Shown here: positions 24,913 through 38,770 of the stretch, in pieces
How the letters are laid out: each line of letters starts with the position of its first letter
Position numbering within the stretch: the first letter of the stretch is position 1
Assembly (NCBI RefSeq): GCF_000499845.2
Contig: NC_023756.2
Span: forward strand, 2,060,183-2,124,182
Origin: Phaseolus vulgaris
Taxonomy: Eukaryota > Streptophyta > Magnoliopsida > Fabales > Fabaceae
Direction of reading: 5' to 3'
Length of the DNA stretch: 64,000 bases
Program-made: the position numbers and the translations under genes
Notes under the pieces: generated by a model
Seen by the model: the letters and a program-made list of their open reading frames with translations, nothing else
Told to the model about the DNA's origin: nothing
Databases searched by the model: none

Positions 24913-25905
24913 GGATTAAGTGGCTAAAAGTTTTTCTAAAATAATTTTGAAAAAAAATTGAAAGCAATTTCTCTATAAATTTAAATCAAATCATGTGTAC
25001 CTTAGTTTTCAAAATTCTCCTATAATTTTTCGAAAGTTTTACTTTTAAATCACACATCAAAAATGTCATTTTTATATTTCTATTTTTAAGATATTTACGG
25101 AAAAAATTGTCAAAATATATCCTATAACCAAATTTATACTACAGTATAATAAGTATTGATATAATATTTTAAAAATTTAATCTTACTACATAAATTTTAA
25201 TATAGTTAGTTTTATTTGAAATTCCTTACAATAATAATTGAGTACGTATTTGGTGGAGTGTGATTATTGGAAGGACTATAAAAGTTCCGTTCATTTTGGA
25301 AGGACTATAGTGGTATTTTTTACATGTTTCTCACCATTTACATCAACCTGTTAATTAACATATGTTTTCACTAGCTATTTAAATGATAAGGAAAAATTAT
25401 AAATAAATAAAACTCATAATTTCTCTTTAAAAAATAAGAGAATATATATATATATATATATTAATTTTCACATTGTACTTGGTCTACATGCATATTTGAT
25501 AATTTCTCAAAGAAAAATAAAGAGTTTTATTTATCTACAAAATCTTTCTTAATACTATTGTTTTATTTTATATGACCAGAGAAAACATATTAATTAGGAG
25601 ATTAATGTGAAAGGTAGAAAACAAGTAAAAAGTAATCTTGATGGGTCCCATTCAAATAATTGGGACTTACATGTGAGAGTTGACAATTATGTTCTTCGAA
25701 AAGTAATCGAATTAACGATGATGTTTGTATTCCAGCTAATTCTTATAAAATCTGTAGTAATTACTACAAATTATAGATTTAGATGATTTGGTGCTTTATA
25801 ACTGAGGATTGAAATATTTGTTTGCATATAGACTCTCCCTTCGGAACATATAATGTTCACTCTTCACATCTTAGATGACAACCTCCCAATTATGTAACTC
25901 TGTGT

Positions 25906-26051
25906 GTATTACATACGAAAAAAAAAATCCGTATACAAAATTATCTATGATTGTTTTACATATAAATTTTTGTCCATATATAATATGTATGTAACTATGT
26001 TTTACATACGGATTTAGGATCTTACATACAGATTTGTGTTGTATGTAATAC
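25906..26051. mobile_element. Small inverted-repeat (MITE-like) element
   Basis: gtattacatac at 25906-25916 is the exact reverse complement of gtatgtaatac at 26041-26051, and the interior repeats related acatacgga and tacatac motifs in both directions. It is about 146 bp, non-coding and AT-rich, and could fold into a hairpin. Flanking duplications are not clear. Confidence 0.5.
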
Positions 26052-26059
26052 CAATTTTT

Positions 26060-27530
26060 CTTGTAATATACTTAAGAAACAACAAATGAGATGAGATACC
26101 TCCACAACCTATCTAAGAACAATTACACTTTTTATTTCTCTCTTATTTCCAAATCTATAATCGAAATTTATTGGGTGATGGAATATCATTGCCGAAATCA
26201 AACACCATTGACTAGAAACAATATTCTTTTGCACGTACAAGTTTAGAGATGGAACTTTTTAACCCATAACTTTACGAGTCGTCAACAAGAGAAGATACAT
26301 GTGTTGTAATTCTCTCTTTAGCAATGGCACATAATTATAAAGTTTATGATTTAGGGTTACCACTACTTTCACTTTCCATTTAGGTTGGGGATTGATGACA
26401 AAATCTAAATCATTATAAAGTGAGAATTGACTATTACATAATCCATAGTAAAAAATAAATAATTTTAAGGTTTAATTTTCATATACTACATTTCAGTTAG
26501 ATATATTCAAGAGTAGTTTTTATAAATATTTTAAAAAAAGAATATAGAATGCAATTGAAAATATATATATATATATATATATAAGACAAGGTTAGTGTAA
26601 TTTTTTTTCAAAATTTGTATACTTTCTATAATAATTAAAAATATATATTATACAATTTATACTTAATTATACATTTATACATAAATTATATTAGTAGTTG
26701 TTACATGTTTAACATTGCATATTTTATTTCACTTTAAATTTTTAATAATGCTAACCATGACAAAATGAAATGCAACAGTCATATACTTCATTATTTTTTT
26801 TTTATTAAAAGTTATGTTAGCTGGACTAGATGACTAGATGTACAAAATTTACAAGGAAATCAATATTTTTTCCGTTGGAGATAAAAAATTAATAAAAAAT
26901 AATTTATGGTAAACAATTAATAAAAAAAAATACAAAGCACTACAATATATTTTGTGTGTTTTAAAATTTATTGAAAATTAAAAATTTAGAGAAATCAATT
27001 GAATAGAATTAATGTGAGACCTGTTACTTTTTATCATTTCTGATAAATTTTGACAGCCTTATCTACCATAAAGGGAGAGTGTAAATAGCAGTACCCTAAT
27101 TGTCGCTACCTTAGCAGCTTTTTTGGGTCAGCGGAATGGGCTTTGAACCTTATTTTCAGGGCTCATTCTCCTTGCACCTCCATATGAAATGTCAAATGTC
27201 TGTTTTACCCTTATCAAAAATTTTGAATATTATAATTTTCTCATAACCTCACACCACACTCCTGCATTACCTTATTCTTCTCGATACGAGGCACCCATAG
27301 TGAATCAGAGCAGCAACACCTCCATAGTTGTAGAGGGACATTCCTTTTGAGAGAGCATTTGAGTGTTTGATAGAGATGAGGGTAAGGGTTTAAGTTGGTT
27401 GAGGAGGAGTTGCATTATCTATACGACATGGAAGGTAAGTTTATCTTCGCACCATTTTTGCACCTTGATTTTTTTGAATTATGTAATCCAAAAGATATAA
27501 TCGAATTTAGATATATCTTTTGTATTATAC
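26060..27530. other. Intergenic, no supported gene
   Basis: AT-rich with an (AT)n run near 26562-26583. The stretch 27060-27470 is richer in GC and resembles dispersed non-coding repeat DNA, but I found no ends and no coding frame. Confidence 0.55.
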
Positions 27531-27536
27531 AATTTA

Positions 27537-27642
27537 GTATTCATTTTATAATTATATATCTAATTGCATAATTTACAAGATTTTTTTATCCGTTTATACC
27601 TTATGGATAGTACAATTCGGTATGTAATTATAAAATGAATAC
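27537..27642. repeat. 18-bp perfect inverted repeat
   Basis: gtattcattttataatta (27537-27554) is the reverse complement of 27625-27642. The 70-bp loop and the flanks repeat gtacaatt-like motifs. It could be a hairpin or MITE remnant. Confidence 0.6.
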
Positions 27643-27779
27643 TGGATTGTACAATTCGAAACAGATCTAGAATTATCTTTTAAATTGTACAATTAAGAAG
27701 GTTTTTCAAAAATTATTTTGGATAGTACAAATCAATAAGTAATGTCAGATCCAGATTTATCATTAATACGTATCCTGGG

Positions 27780-28125
27780 TGAGGGATTTTGATTTGTATT
27801 ACTACTTGTATTGTGATTTGTAACAGTGCGTGTAGTTTATTTGGTTGTAGTAGAGTTGTTTTGTGTGTACGGTTTAGACTAAAGACTGGTTGGATGAACC
27901 CAGACAAGGTAGCAGGGGTTTTTTTTTGTGGTTTGTCATTCCTTACTTTTGAGGTTTGGGTTGGAGGTATGTAAAACCTAATTGGTTAGGTGTTGTGCAT
28001 GTTGGCTTTTGTCACTTTGAGTATAAAGGTTGGAATACCCTTAAAGTATATGTATAAGGGTTGTGACACTCTTGTAGTGTCTCATCTTATTTTATTTATT
28101 CTTTATTGATAAAAAAAACATTAAT
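27780..28125 (+). mobile_element. Possible 3' end of a LINE-type element
   Basis: A GC-richer block with an open frame ending at 27974 is followed by a non-coding tail containing gtgacactcttgtagtgtc and ttatttattctttattgat, then an A-run. This layout is like the 3' ends of plant non-LTR elements. No reverse-transcriptase motif is present, so the call rests on tail structure only. Confidence 0.3.
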
Positions 28126-28129
28126 ACAT

Positions 28130-31100
28130 ATTACACAAAGAAAATGTTACACAATCTGATCTATAGAAAAAAAAATTAAAAAAAACAATCAATCAAAAGA
28201 AGACAAAACTTACCTCAACAACCAAACTTCATCACCACCAATCACCGTCTACCATAATCAAACACAACAAACCAACCCAACCAATCAACACTTCTTCAAA
28301 ATGATGAACAAGCCACCAAAGATAGAGTGAAAATTAAAAAAATATATATATAGAGAGAGGTGTAGGGAGAAGCCACCTATTTTCAGACACATTAGATCAA
28401 AAGATTCAGAGATACCGTTGTTTGTTATTTACAGTTACATTTTATATGTTCTTTTTTTGTTAGTTACGTTTCTTATCAAAATCTTGACTAGACATACAAC
28501 GAAAACAAATTTTATAGTCTATTTGTAAAGATTTTTTACTTTCTTACACGAAAACTTGTACAATTCAAACTAGAATATTTTCAGATTGTCCAGTAAAATG
28601 TTATTTAAAAAAAAATGTTTTAGATTATATAATCTAAAATAAAATAAAAATAACTTTCAAATTGTACAATTTACATCCTTACAATATATGAAAGCTACTC
28701 TTCCTAAAAAAAATATTTTCGAATTTTATAAGTTGAGAAAATTCTAGATGACGAGGGAGAACTAAGAAGACAGGGGAAATGGAGAGAAGAAATAAAAACA
28801 GGATGTATAAGATTAATTTTGTCTTTCACACAACCCTCTGGAGTGTAGGAGGAAAGCATAGGAGTGCAAAAAGAAATACTCCTCTGCAATCATTTAAGCC
28901 CAACTTCATTTTTTCTCAAAACTGCAAGTTCAACTTTGACGATTATCCAAAGAGTACTAACCAAAAAGCCCAGTGTCTCAAACCTAAAATTCACAAGAAA
29001 ATAACAAGTTAGAAACAAAAAGGGCAATTAAGACCGAAAAGAATAAAATTATGCAAAATTGAGACCAAATTCATAAAAAAATTAAAGAATAAAATCATTA
29101 AAAAAACACAGACCAAAATCACATACAAAGGAATAAAAGGGAGACCAAAATTGCAATAAAATAATAATAATATTGTGAATAAACATCCAAAACAAATTTT
29201 ATTTTCCAATTAGTATGTCATAATCATAGATGAGCTACAGATGTACTTGTGTTTTCCTTTTTGTGGTTCTAAAGATTCATTTGTTCCTGTTTTGGAGGTG
29301 GGGCATGTCCATTGATATGTTTCATCAAAGCTACAAACTTTTTTCAAAAAGATAAACTTTTGGCTCTTCATCATGCCTTTGGGACACTTCTCTCAAGATT
29401 CATGGATGAACTAACTTACACCACTTTCTTTACTCATTGCCCATTTTTAAATCTACTATTCTTATATAAAAAAAAGTAACTAAATAGAGAAAGAAGATCA
29501 TGTGGGAGATTTTTTTGTTAATCTTTAGTTAGTGTTTTGATGTTGATTGTCTTGATTTAACTTCGTGAATGTATTTTGGTCTAATTTTTTTCATATTTTT
29601 TTTAATAATAGACAAATGATTTTTGTTATTTGATATGTCATTTATCTTATATGTCAAGTTTCATAACGATGACATGAGAACTTTAAAAAAAATAAAAAAA
29701 AAATTATATAAACAAAATAGATCCTTCTTTTAAGTATGTATTGTTCATAGAATACTACTAAAAGAATTACACTAGTTATTGTTGCCAAAATTTAAGATAG
29801 ATAATTTTTCCATATATATATACAAGGGTGAATGTTTTAATCATTTTATTTAAGGCGTGTTTGAACTTTTAGTGAAAAACAAGAAAATATAGTTTAATCA
29901 TTCCTCTATTTTGAGTAGTTATTGTATTTTCAATATGAATATTTTCTTTTATATAGTATTATCCATTTAGTTGATAATTAATTTCTACAAATAAAATCGA
30001 ATTACATATTTTCAGTATGATTTTTCTTCCCAAGACTTTATTTTAAAAAAATCATACCACTTAAACCAATGACTTATTGGTCTTTTGATGTGGATATACA
30101 TTTTTTTATTCCAAAATAATAGTTTTTTTATACTGTACCACATTGATTAAAATCACTTCATTAACACAAATTTAGAAAGATATATCTTCAACTTTTTAAC
30201 TATTTGTGTCTTTTTTATTTCTTGGAAATGATTATTCTGAATTATTGTAGGGGTGTGGCAGAAAAAATAACTTTAAAGGGCTAAAAGGATTTTTATTTGG
30301 AAAAAGAAAACTAAAAAAACCACTGTTTTATAATGACAAGAGTATTACTAAAAGTGGAATGTCATATCTACTTTATTATAAATTTTTATGAATAATTGTA
30401 TAAAAAAATTGTAATTTACATTGTTAAAAGTCTCATGTTAATTAGAAAATCATTAAGTAAAAATCAATTTTATAGATAAAAAACAATTAGTTACTATATT
30501 AATTAAATTATATAATATTTTAAAAATTAAAAAAAATATTAATATCTAAATTAATATATGTTATTGAGAAATTGTTTTTAAATTGATATTTAATTAGTTA
30601 TTAAGATTTTAGCTAATAATTATTTAAATTATAAAGTTGGTAACTAATTATATACCAAACAGAAACTATTTATCAATAATAATTTTTTAAAATATTTTAT
30701 TCGTAGATCCTAAAAATGACTATTATTATCTCCTCTTCATACAATCTTAATCACAAAAACAAGGATAATGTCCCACTTTAATTAAGCAAAAATAATGAAA
30801 GCAACATAACCTTTTTGTTTTAATTTTTTTTGTGATAAAAGGAAAATGACTTTTGAGTAGTTAAACTCCTTTACCTATTACTTTCCAGCTACAAGCAACA
30901 ATATTGAGTACTAAAATAGTGAGTGGAAAGATTCTAAGATCACAAGGCCTCACTAAATTACTACTAGTGTTCATCATCTTATATTTCCTTACTCCTAAAG
31001 TTTCAAAGTGGATGCTCCTCTCACCCATAGAGTGAGTGGTGATGGCAAGAGTTAGTACCACAATATTCAAATTTCATCAATTTTTAAACATATACACTAT
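28130..31100. other. Intergenic, no supported gene
   Basis: Low-complexity AT-rich DNA with A-rich stretches and a diverged copy of repeat family C at 29610-29680. No frame has a recognisable product. Confidence 0.6.
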
Positions 31101-31111
31101 GATGGTTTTAT

Positions 31112-31500
31112 TTTTTTTTTATTAGCAAGAAAAATAATGAATAAATAAAACCACTTCAGGGATGATCCAACCTTTATATAAATGATGAAAATAAATCGCA
31201 CCTCACCTAACAATGAATAAATAAAATCAGTTCAGCGATAGTTCAACTTTTATACAAATCATGAAAATAAATCACACTTCACCTAACAAACTCTAATGAT
31301 TTGTTTTTTTCTTTATCAACAAGAAAGAATGAATAAATAGAATTACTTTAGGAGTGGTTCAATTCTTATACAAGTTGTTCCGATCTCAAATCCGTTGGAC
31401 AACATCGCTAGGGTCAATCACCGCATCTGAGGTATTGTCCGCTTTGGAACTTGAAGTCGGAACACAAACCATGAAAATAAATCACAACATCACCTAACAA
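31112..31500. repeat. Composite of dispersed repeats A and B
   Basis: Three diverged copies of family A (gaataaataaa, then a cttcagggatg-like box, then ttatacaa) lie at about 31125-31190, 31210-31262 and 31325-31378. They are followed by a family B copy (31385-31465) with atctcaaatccg, agggtcaatcaccgcat and gaggtattgtccgctttgg. Family A is also seen near 20403, 23048, 33463 and 37370, and family B at 33967, 37680 and 38636. All are non-coding. Confidence 0.7.
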
Positions 31501-31924
31501 ACTGTGATGGTTTGTTAATTAATAAAAAAACTAATATATATATATATGAAAATTGTGTATCATGTGTCACATCCCTGAAAAAACACAAAGGTGGTAGCAC
31601 TAAAACTTTTTGATAATGAAGATCACAATTTTTATGAGCCATACATTTAATAACAGTTGCCCACACTTGATGAAAAAACATATCCAAAAGCATTGTTCCT
31701 TCTTTGGTGCCACTCTTCTCCTCTTTCCTTTCCTTTATTAGCTTTTTTCCATTTCCCACTTCCATTCTTCCATCTCACCCAGTTTCAACAATTCCACCTC
31801 ATTCTCCATTCAACTTTTTCTAAAGCTAAAAGGGAAAACATGGACAAAGATAGCATATGTGTCATAAAGATTCAAATGTTCAGTACTATTGCTGCATTGC
31901 ATTTAGACCCTCACCTTAGGGTTG

Positions 31925-31998
31925 AAGGAATTAAAGAAATAGAAAGAGAGAACATTGAGGCTTTTCATTTGTTCTTTTACTTGTAGTGTATTTATAGA
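31925..31998 (-). promoter_or_regulatory. Candidate minus-strand promoter with short open exon
   Basis: CTATAAATACACT (minus strand, near 31993) is a good TATA box. About 30 bp on, an ATG begins MKSLNVLSFYFFNSFNPK, which ends at AAG|GTGAGG, a consensus splice donor. I found no convincing second exon. It may be a chance likeness or an unannotated small transcript. Confidence 0.2.
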
Positions 31999-31999
31999 A

Positions 32000-33650
32000 A
32001 AAATATAATGGCCTTTTTTTACCGACTACACCCCTTTTTGAATGTGAGCATTTTTTTTTATATTACAAAAAGTGGCACTCCCATTGCTCATATCTTGGTA
32101 GATAAAATCAGAAAACAATTAGATTTGGCAAAATGATAGCTTAATTGAAAACTTTAAAAAAATATCATGAGAAATCAATAAATTTGAAATTATTTTATTA
32201 TAAAAAACGTAGGTTATATTTGAATGTTGTTTACTACAAACTATTAATACATCAGACATCATCAATCTAATCAAGATTATGTTTGGTTGACACCGTCTCA
32301 CCAAACCACGTAATAAGAAGACCTAACGATCTTGGAAAACCTCGTCAAACACTTGTCAGAACCTAAAACAACAAATAAATGAAAAATAATTATTAAAATT
32401 GATTAGAATATTTTAATTGGTCTGTACTATCATAATAACCAAGATTATTTTTTAAAGATGTATTAATTCTGGTTCACTTAAACGGTGTTCACACTAACTT
32501 TTATAAATAAGTTGATACCATCTAAGTAAAAATTACATTTTCAATAACATTAAATATTTCGAACACTAAATACTGACTTAAGAGTAAGATAATTTTTGTA
32601 AGTATTTTCATTTCGACCAAAACTCAAGAAAAAAAATTAACAAGTAGGATAATTATATCAACAAAGTAGAAGGTAGATATGAAGAGAACTTTCATACCTA
32701 AAAACCTAAAAGAAAAAGAAGTTATTTTAAGAAAATATTGAAATGATTTGTAAACCTAATTACACTATCATGTATGTTCTGGCTTGTGTAATCCATCATT
32801 TATTTAAATAATTGTTTTAAAAGTGCTACCTAGTGGGAAGTTTGAAATCATGTGTTGATCTCAATGCATCTGAGAAAAAAAGAAGTGGGAGAGATTTACT
32901 CTTTCTTTGTCTAATGGGACAACAACTTTTTATCCCTCATTGGATACTAAAGAACAGCTGAACCCATCAAAAGTCTAATAACAAATATTCATTATTTTAT
33001 TTAAAGTATCACAATATGAATTTTATAATCAATCAATGCTTTTAATTATCCAAAAAATATTCTAATAAGAATTAAATATTGTTGATTCCTAAAATAAGGG
33101 ATTGAGTATATCAGAACACAACCAAAGGGAGGGCAGTGCCTTAAGCCAAGTGTCCTAAAAGAAAATGAGTTGTTTTGTTTTGTGGGTGAATGAACTATCA
33201 AACACTTCTATCAGATAGAAACTTTTCCCCAAGGATTTATTCCCCCACCAAATATTCATTGGCACTACCATTTATTTTATTTTTATTTTATTAGGGTGAT
33301 GCTAGAGTCTCTCAAGAAATCTTATGCTTTTTTTCTTCTAGGGCGTGATGGAACTTCCTTAGGGATAGAGACACCACTTCGAGTTAAGTTAATGAGGGTA
33401 AACCAATTATCTAATAAAGAAGATTTAATCTTTCACTATTACATGAAAAATAATAATAATAATATTGAGTGTTTTTTTTATTGGCAAAAAGATTAAGTAA
33501 ATTAGAGTATTTAAAGATGTTCTGATTCGTATATAAAATATTTTAAAAGTAAAATTTTCATACATAAATATCTAGTAAATGTTCTAATATATTGTATAGT
33601 CTTACATTATTTAGAATCGAGACTAATGACAATTTATGTACTCCTTCGTT
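32000..33650. other. Intergenic, no supported gene
   Basis: Short frames only. A 66-codon plus-strand frame at 33296-33496 has no recognisable domain and ends in a low-complexity family A repeat. Confidence 0.6.
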
Positions 33651-33656
33651 TCTTAG

Positions 33657-33955
33657 TGTTAATGACTCTGTTATATAGTAACTTTTCTTTTTTCCATTCT
33701 GTTACTACTCTCTTCTAGCACTATTAATATCTCATATGTAATACATTCAATATGAATAAAAGTGTTTTTCATTCTCATCCTTATCTTTTCTCTCTCCTCT
33801 CTTCTCTTTCCTTACATGGTATCACGAGCTGGTGAATTTTTTTTTTTCATCGTGACTTCGTCTTCCTCTTCCAGTTCTTCCACACTTTCTCCACACCTCT
33901 CACTCTGAAACTCACTGATGAGAATTTTTTTGTTTGGCGCCAACAAATTCTTGCT
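33657..33955 (+). mobile_element. Truncated Ty1-copia retroelement: LTR, primer site, start of gag
   Basis: A likely long terminal repeat (33657-33816) begins TGTTAATGACTC and ends in CA. Directly after it stands TGGTATCACGAGCT (33817), the primer-binding site for initiator Met-tRNA used by copia elements. A serine-rich stretch and then KLTDENFFVWRQQILA follow (about 33907-33955), the typical N-terminal motif of copia Gag (pattern KLTDxNYxxWRxQ). A stop codon (CTC TGA) separates the serine stretch from this motif and the frame ends in TAA after the motif. Beyond it the sequence switches to unrelated repeat family B. It is a dead fragment with no protease, integrase or reverse transcriptase. 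Confidence 0.75.
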
Positions 33956-33966
33956 TAATGAGATAT

Positions 33967-34115
33967 GAGTTTAAAATCGTGATAGAGTTCCAAACTTTAA
34001 ATTTCTTTCGTTCTTTAGTCATTTGAAGCGTCTTTTAAGGACAAAATCGTGACGGAGTTCCAAATTTTAAAGCGAACAATACTTCGAATATGGTAATTGA
34101 CTAATATTTCAAAAG
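33967..34115 (-). repeat. Dispersed repeat family B, copy
   Basis: Reading the minus strand gives tcaattaccatat, gttcgctttaaaattt, cgtcacgattttgtcctt and aaaagacg in order. The same order is seen at 38636-38760 on the plus strand. It abuts the broken copia fragment. Confidence 0.65.
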
Positions 34116-36172
34116 ATTTAAGGTCGAAATAATAAATATATGAAAGAAAAAAAACTAAAACCTTATACCATGCCGTCAAAGTGATCATAACTCTTGAAAA
34201 TATGTAAATCTTGAATTTATTTTTTTATCAGTAAAAAATATTAGTCACTTTTATTAACTAGAATAATTTAAAATCTTCTATTAATTATATGGTACAAAAA
34301 TAATTGTTGGAATGACGTTAAAAACTCTGTTCTGAGAAAAAAATTGCTGAGATTGTTTAGAGAACGTGGTTTGTTACATGTATATGCATTGAAATTAGGT
34401 ATAGGTTAATAGCTAGGGTTCATAACTTATATAAAAGGTAGGTAATAATTGTCCCATTGTTAATTTCAGAAAATTTAATGAAGAGTTTACGTACACGTTA
34501 TATACACACAAAAAAAGTAGTCTTTTAACCTAATGCTTGTGTCATTCCTTCACGTCTGAGCCTAGCCGTTAGATATTATTTTTCATTTTTAAAAATTTAT
34601 GTTGAAAATTTTGCTTGAATTTTTTTACTTAAGCATTTTTCTCATATTTTCGTATATTATTTTATGGATAAGGTTAATTTTCATAATTTTATTTAAAAAA
34701 TTAAAATAAGTAATTCCACTTAAATGATTAATTTATTATTATTTATCACAATATTTTAGATGATATTATCACAAATAAATTAATAAATAAGAGTATTCTC
34801 AATACGATATTAAAAAGTTAAATATAATTATATTGATACATATGTGTAGATAATACTTAATATTTTAAATCAGGTACAAGAAAGAGAACGAATATTTGTC
34901 CTTAGACTTATTATCATTTTAAATTATTAAAATATTATTATTTCTATAATGATCTATTTTTAAAACTATACCATTATAGCTTCTTTATTATTTAGAATTG
35001 AGAAAAAAAATTATTTTACCATTAAATTTTTAATAACACCATATTTTATTCACTATAGTTTTTTTATAAAATAAATATTTAGATATATACCTACAAGAAT
35101 GTAGATAAAAGACAAATTTCATGTCTATCAAGTATTGGGACGAAAATAAATATAATTTTTTACATTCTCAAATTTATTCAGATATTTCTTAGTAATTAAA
35201 TAAATAATAGACTATTCATGGTTACATTACAAAATAATGCAATGTATTTTCACGTACGGTGGAAAATAAAAAAAATTTCATCAAATAAAGTATTCATAAA
35301 TAGTTAAATCTATTACCTACCTATTATAATTTGAATTAATTACTTGAGTCTTCCTTAATATTTTTTATATGTAACAACCCAATATGAGTTTGCTGGTTCC
35401 TTTTTAACTACATTAAGAATATGTCTAAAACTTTGCCATTGATTATCACATCAAAGATTGAAAATTTAGAATTTTTTTTAATAAAAATGCTTCAATCTCA
35501 TGGTATAGGCTCCATCTTGTTTGAAAGGGAAAAAGAAAAAAGATTATAAGGTGGAAAAATGAGAACAATATTCTTTGAAGTTATAGATTAATTGTCACAT
35601 GTTTGAAGGTGGGAGCTAAGTGGTATCAAGCATAAGAAAAGTGATGAAGTGTTCCCTTGATTCCATTCAAAAGATGCTTAGAAGATGAGAACATAGTATA
35701 TAATATATTGTTGAAATTTGAGTAACTTGATTATACCTTCTCTCCAAAGAAATATTCTTTAAAACTTTTGTTATCCAAAGATAAAGCAAATAATACATTA
35801 CATTTTTTTAATCCATATCTTCATTCCCCAAAAATTTAAATAGTGGTATTATTTAGGTATGTTTAGATAAGTTTGTTTATACCAACTTTTAACAAAGAAA
35901 AAAAAAATCTTCATAAGTTAAAACTAACTTGTGGTTGTATAAGTTAAAAAGAAATTACAACATTATGTGAAACAAATTTTATAATTTAATCATATAAATT
36001 ATTGTTAAAAATTTAAGTATAAATTGAAGAGATGAAAATATTATTCAACATATTTAGTAGGAGAAGTGATAAAATAAAATAGATTCGATTTATCAACTTA
36101 TTTTTATTTCTAAAAAATAAATTAATATTTTAAATTTGTCAACTCGTATTGAATCATTTTGTCTATCTAATC

Positions 36173-36326
36173 TGGTACTCCATATTTTATCTAGTCCATT
36201 ACTTCACCATATCGGATTAATGTTGCTTTATTTTTAATAAATTTGAATTTGGTACTCCATATTTTATCTAATTCATTACTTCATCATATCGGATTAATGT
36301 TACTTTATTTTTAATAAATTTGGTTG
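36173..36326. repeat. 77-bp tandem duplication
   Basis: tggtactccatattttatct starts at 36173 and 36250. Both copies run on through catatcggattaatgtt and tttatttttaataaattt, with only a few mismatches. Confidence 0.88.
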
Positions 36327-37369
36327 AAATAAAGTTAGATAAAAGTAGAAATTTTTTATAAAAGAATGGAAAGTGCCCAACACATGAATTTTTTTTACTT
36401 AAAATTGATCATATATTTTTCAGCCAATAAGATTCAAAATGCGTGCATATTTCTAATTAGCAAAAGAACATTTAAAAAAATTACAAAGTAATCTTATTTA
36501 TTATTATTTTAATTATATCATATCTTCCATGTTTAGACTTGCACATGCTTCTCCTTCCTTATGTCAACCTTCAAAACTAATACATGTCACACCACTAATA
36601 CAATACCTATTAATTAATTAATTAATTAATATTCTTTTATGAGTCTATTAATTAATAATCATTTAGTGTAGTCTTACACGACCAGAACTTTTGCTATAAC
36701 AAGTAAAGTCATTCTGAAGGAAGATAGAGACATGAATTATGGTGTCATGAAAAAAGAGATAAAAATAAATAATTTTTTCACCAAATGGGCATGTATGTGT
36801 AAGATGACTTTGATGTGTAATTTTTTTAATTATATATAATTAATATGTCAAATCCTCTAGTTTATGTATACTTAATGAAAAAATTATGCATTTTATTAAT
36901 TAACATATAATTTTTTAAAATTTTGTATCTATTCTCCTACTTATTATAGTGGGTTTAGGGTTTTTATATAATTCTCACATAGTTGACTCAGATATTGTAT
37001 GCTTACATTAATGAAAAATAAAAATGGTTTTACACTTCATTCATAAAAGAGTTTCATAATAACTTTTATGTATGGCACTTTATATAGTTGGTGATATTAA
37101 TAGTTATTATTTTATTGTGATATATATAACTATACGACATTGTGTTTCCACATAAATGTTTTGTATATTTTTTTTTCTCTTTGGTGGCTTTTTAATCCCA
37201 CTACACAGAAAGTTTGGATTATTTAGAGTTGAGTCCCATCACCATGTGCTTTTCCACCAAGTTTATGGGTTCTAATATATTGGAGATGAATTAAATAACT
37301 ATATATGAAAAATATATTTAATTATATATAGACTATTTTTTTTTTCCGATTGAATTAGTATAGATGTAT

Positions 37370-37440
37370 TTTTTTATTAGAAAAAATAAATTAAATTGAA
37401 AGGACTATTTAAGGGATCTTTCAATTCTTATACAAGATAA
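37370..37440. repeat. Dispersed repeat family A, copy
   Basis: ttttttattag, aaataaattaaa, an aaggactatttaaggga box and cttatacaa appear in the same order as in the copies at 31112-31378. Confidence 0.55.
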
Positions 37441-37539
37441 AATAAGAGACCCTGAATTTATTTGTAAACGTATTAATTATATTTTTTTTAAGATAAATGT
37501 AATCAAATTTAAGTAATATTTTTAATAATAACTTAATTA

Positions 37540-37622
37540 TCATGTGGTGACAGATGATTGTTGTTATTTGAGGTGTCAGCCTAACTGGGATGTCAAGTTT
37601 CATAGTAATGTCTAACATGAGA
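37540..37622. repeat. Dispersed repeat family C, copy 2
   Basis: A close match to 22206-22300: gtgacagatgattgttgtta, gaggtgtcagcc, gatgtcaagttt and ctaacatgagag in order. Confidence 0.75.
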
Positions 37623-37679
37623 GTTTTTATATATATAAGAAAAAAACTAATTATAATGACTCATATCATTTAGGAGTCG

Positions 37680-37830
37680 AGATCAATGATAATTTACATA
37701 TATCTTTTTTTTAATCTTTTGAAAAAAAAATTAAAGATAAAATCGTAACGGGGTTTCGAGTTCTAACTAAAGCAGACAATACATTAAATGCGATAATTGA
37801 TTTTAATAATATTATCTCAACCAACTTAAA
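37680..37830 (-). repeat. Dispersed repeat family B, copy
   Basis: On the minus strand it repeats the family B order (caattatcgcat, gtctgctttag, cgttacgattttatctt), diverged from the other copies. Confidence 0.6.
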
Positions 37831-38354
37831 ATTAAAAAAAAAGTGTTATAATTATATCACTTTTTGTCTTTATAAAATTTTCACAACTATCTCAAATAAT
37901 ATATGATTTATAGTTGTGATTTTAATGTTTTGAATAATTATTCTAAATATTATGTATTAGGGTTGAGATTACTATCAAGAGATCCATAATTTTCTTTCTT
38001 GATGATTTTTTTTTTCTTTCAACTAAATCTAGAGGTATCATTCCTTCATTTCTTTGAAAGATGTTGGGGGCAATTATGAAAATACAAAAATGTTGAATTT
38101 AATTGGATAGAAATAAGATCGTAAATAGTACATGATTAATAAATAAAATATATTTAATTTTCATATTATTTATAATATTTTAATGAAGTTTTATTATTAC
38201 TATTATCTTAATATATTTAAAGGTAAAAGTGAATACGCGTGTAGAAATAATATTTGGAATATGATGCGAATTGAATAAGATGGAAAATACGCGTGCCATT
38301 TCAACGTCCTTCTCTCATGCTCACAAGCATCACCTTAATGCACAAGTTACGAAT

Positions 38355-38355
38355 A

Positions 38356-38391
<36 letters not shown>
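38355..38391. repeat. (ATT)n microsatellite
   Basis: About 12 uninterrupted trinucleotide repeats. Confidence 0.95.
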
Positions 38392-38635
38392 TATACCCTT
38401 TATATTATTAAAACCACCATTCATATAATACATTAATATGCTACGCTGTTTGTACGCAGTATATGAGACAGAGACTCCACTGAAATAACAATCCATCCAT
38501 CATTTTCTTTCATTTATGGTGTCTCCATTCTAACTTACTTAACCATATCACATTTCAATAATTTTACATGATTGTTACCATTTAGATTTTTCTACTTTCT
38601 ATTTTAGAATTAAACTTTTTATTTTAGTATATTTT

Positions 38636-38770
38636 TCGACCTCAGATCCGAAAGATAGCATAGCATTGTAGGGTCAATTATCGCATATAAGGTATTACAA
38701 TTTTGAAGGTCGACGTCACAGTTTTATCTTTAAAAGACGTTTTGGTGGATTGGAAGAAAAATGAGTATAT
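38636..38770 (+). repeat. Dispersed repeat family B, copy
   Basis: Contains acctcagatccg, agggtcaattatcgcat, aaggtattac and gacgtcacagttttatcttt, then aaaagacg. It is the most complete plus-strand copy in the window. Confidence 0.65.

Noticed and set aside
28779..29012. 77-codon plus-strand frame
   Set aside because: Lies in repeat-like sequence and has no recognisable domain.
31657..31986. 109-codon plus-strand frame
   Set aside because: The first half is pyrimidine-rich low complexity. It overlaps promoter-like signals on the opposite strand and matches nothing I know.
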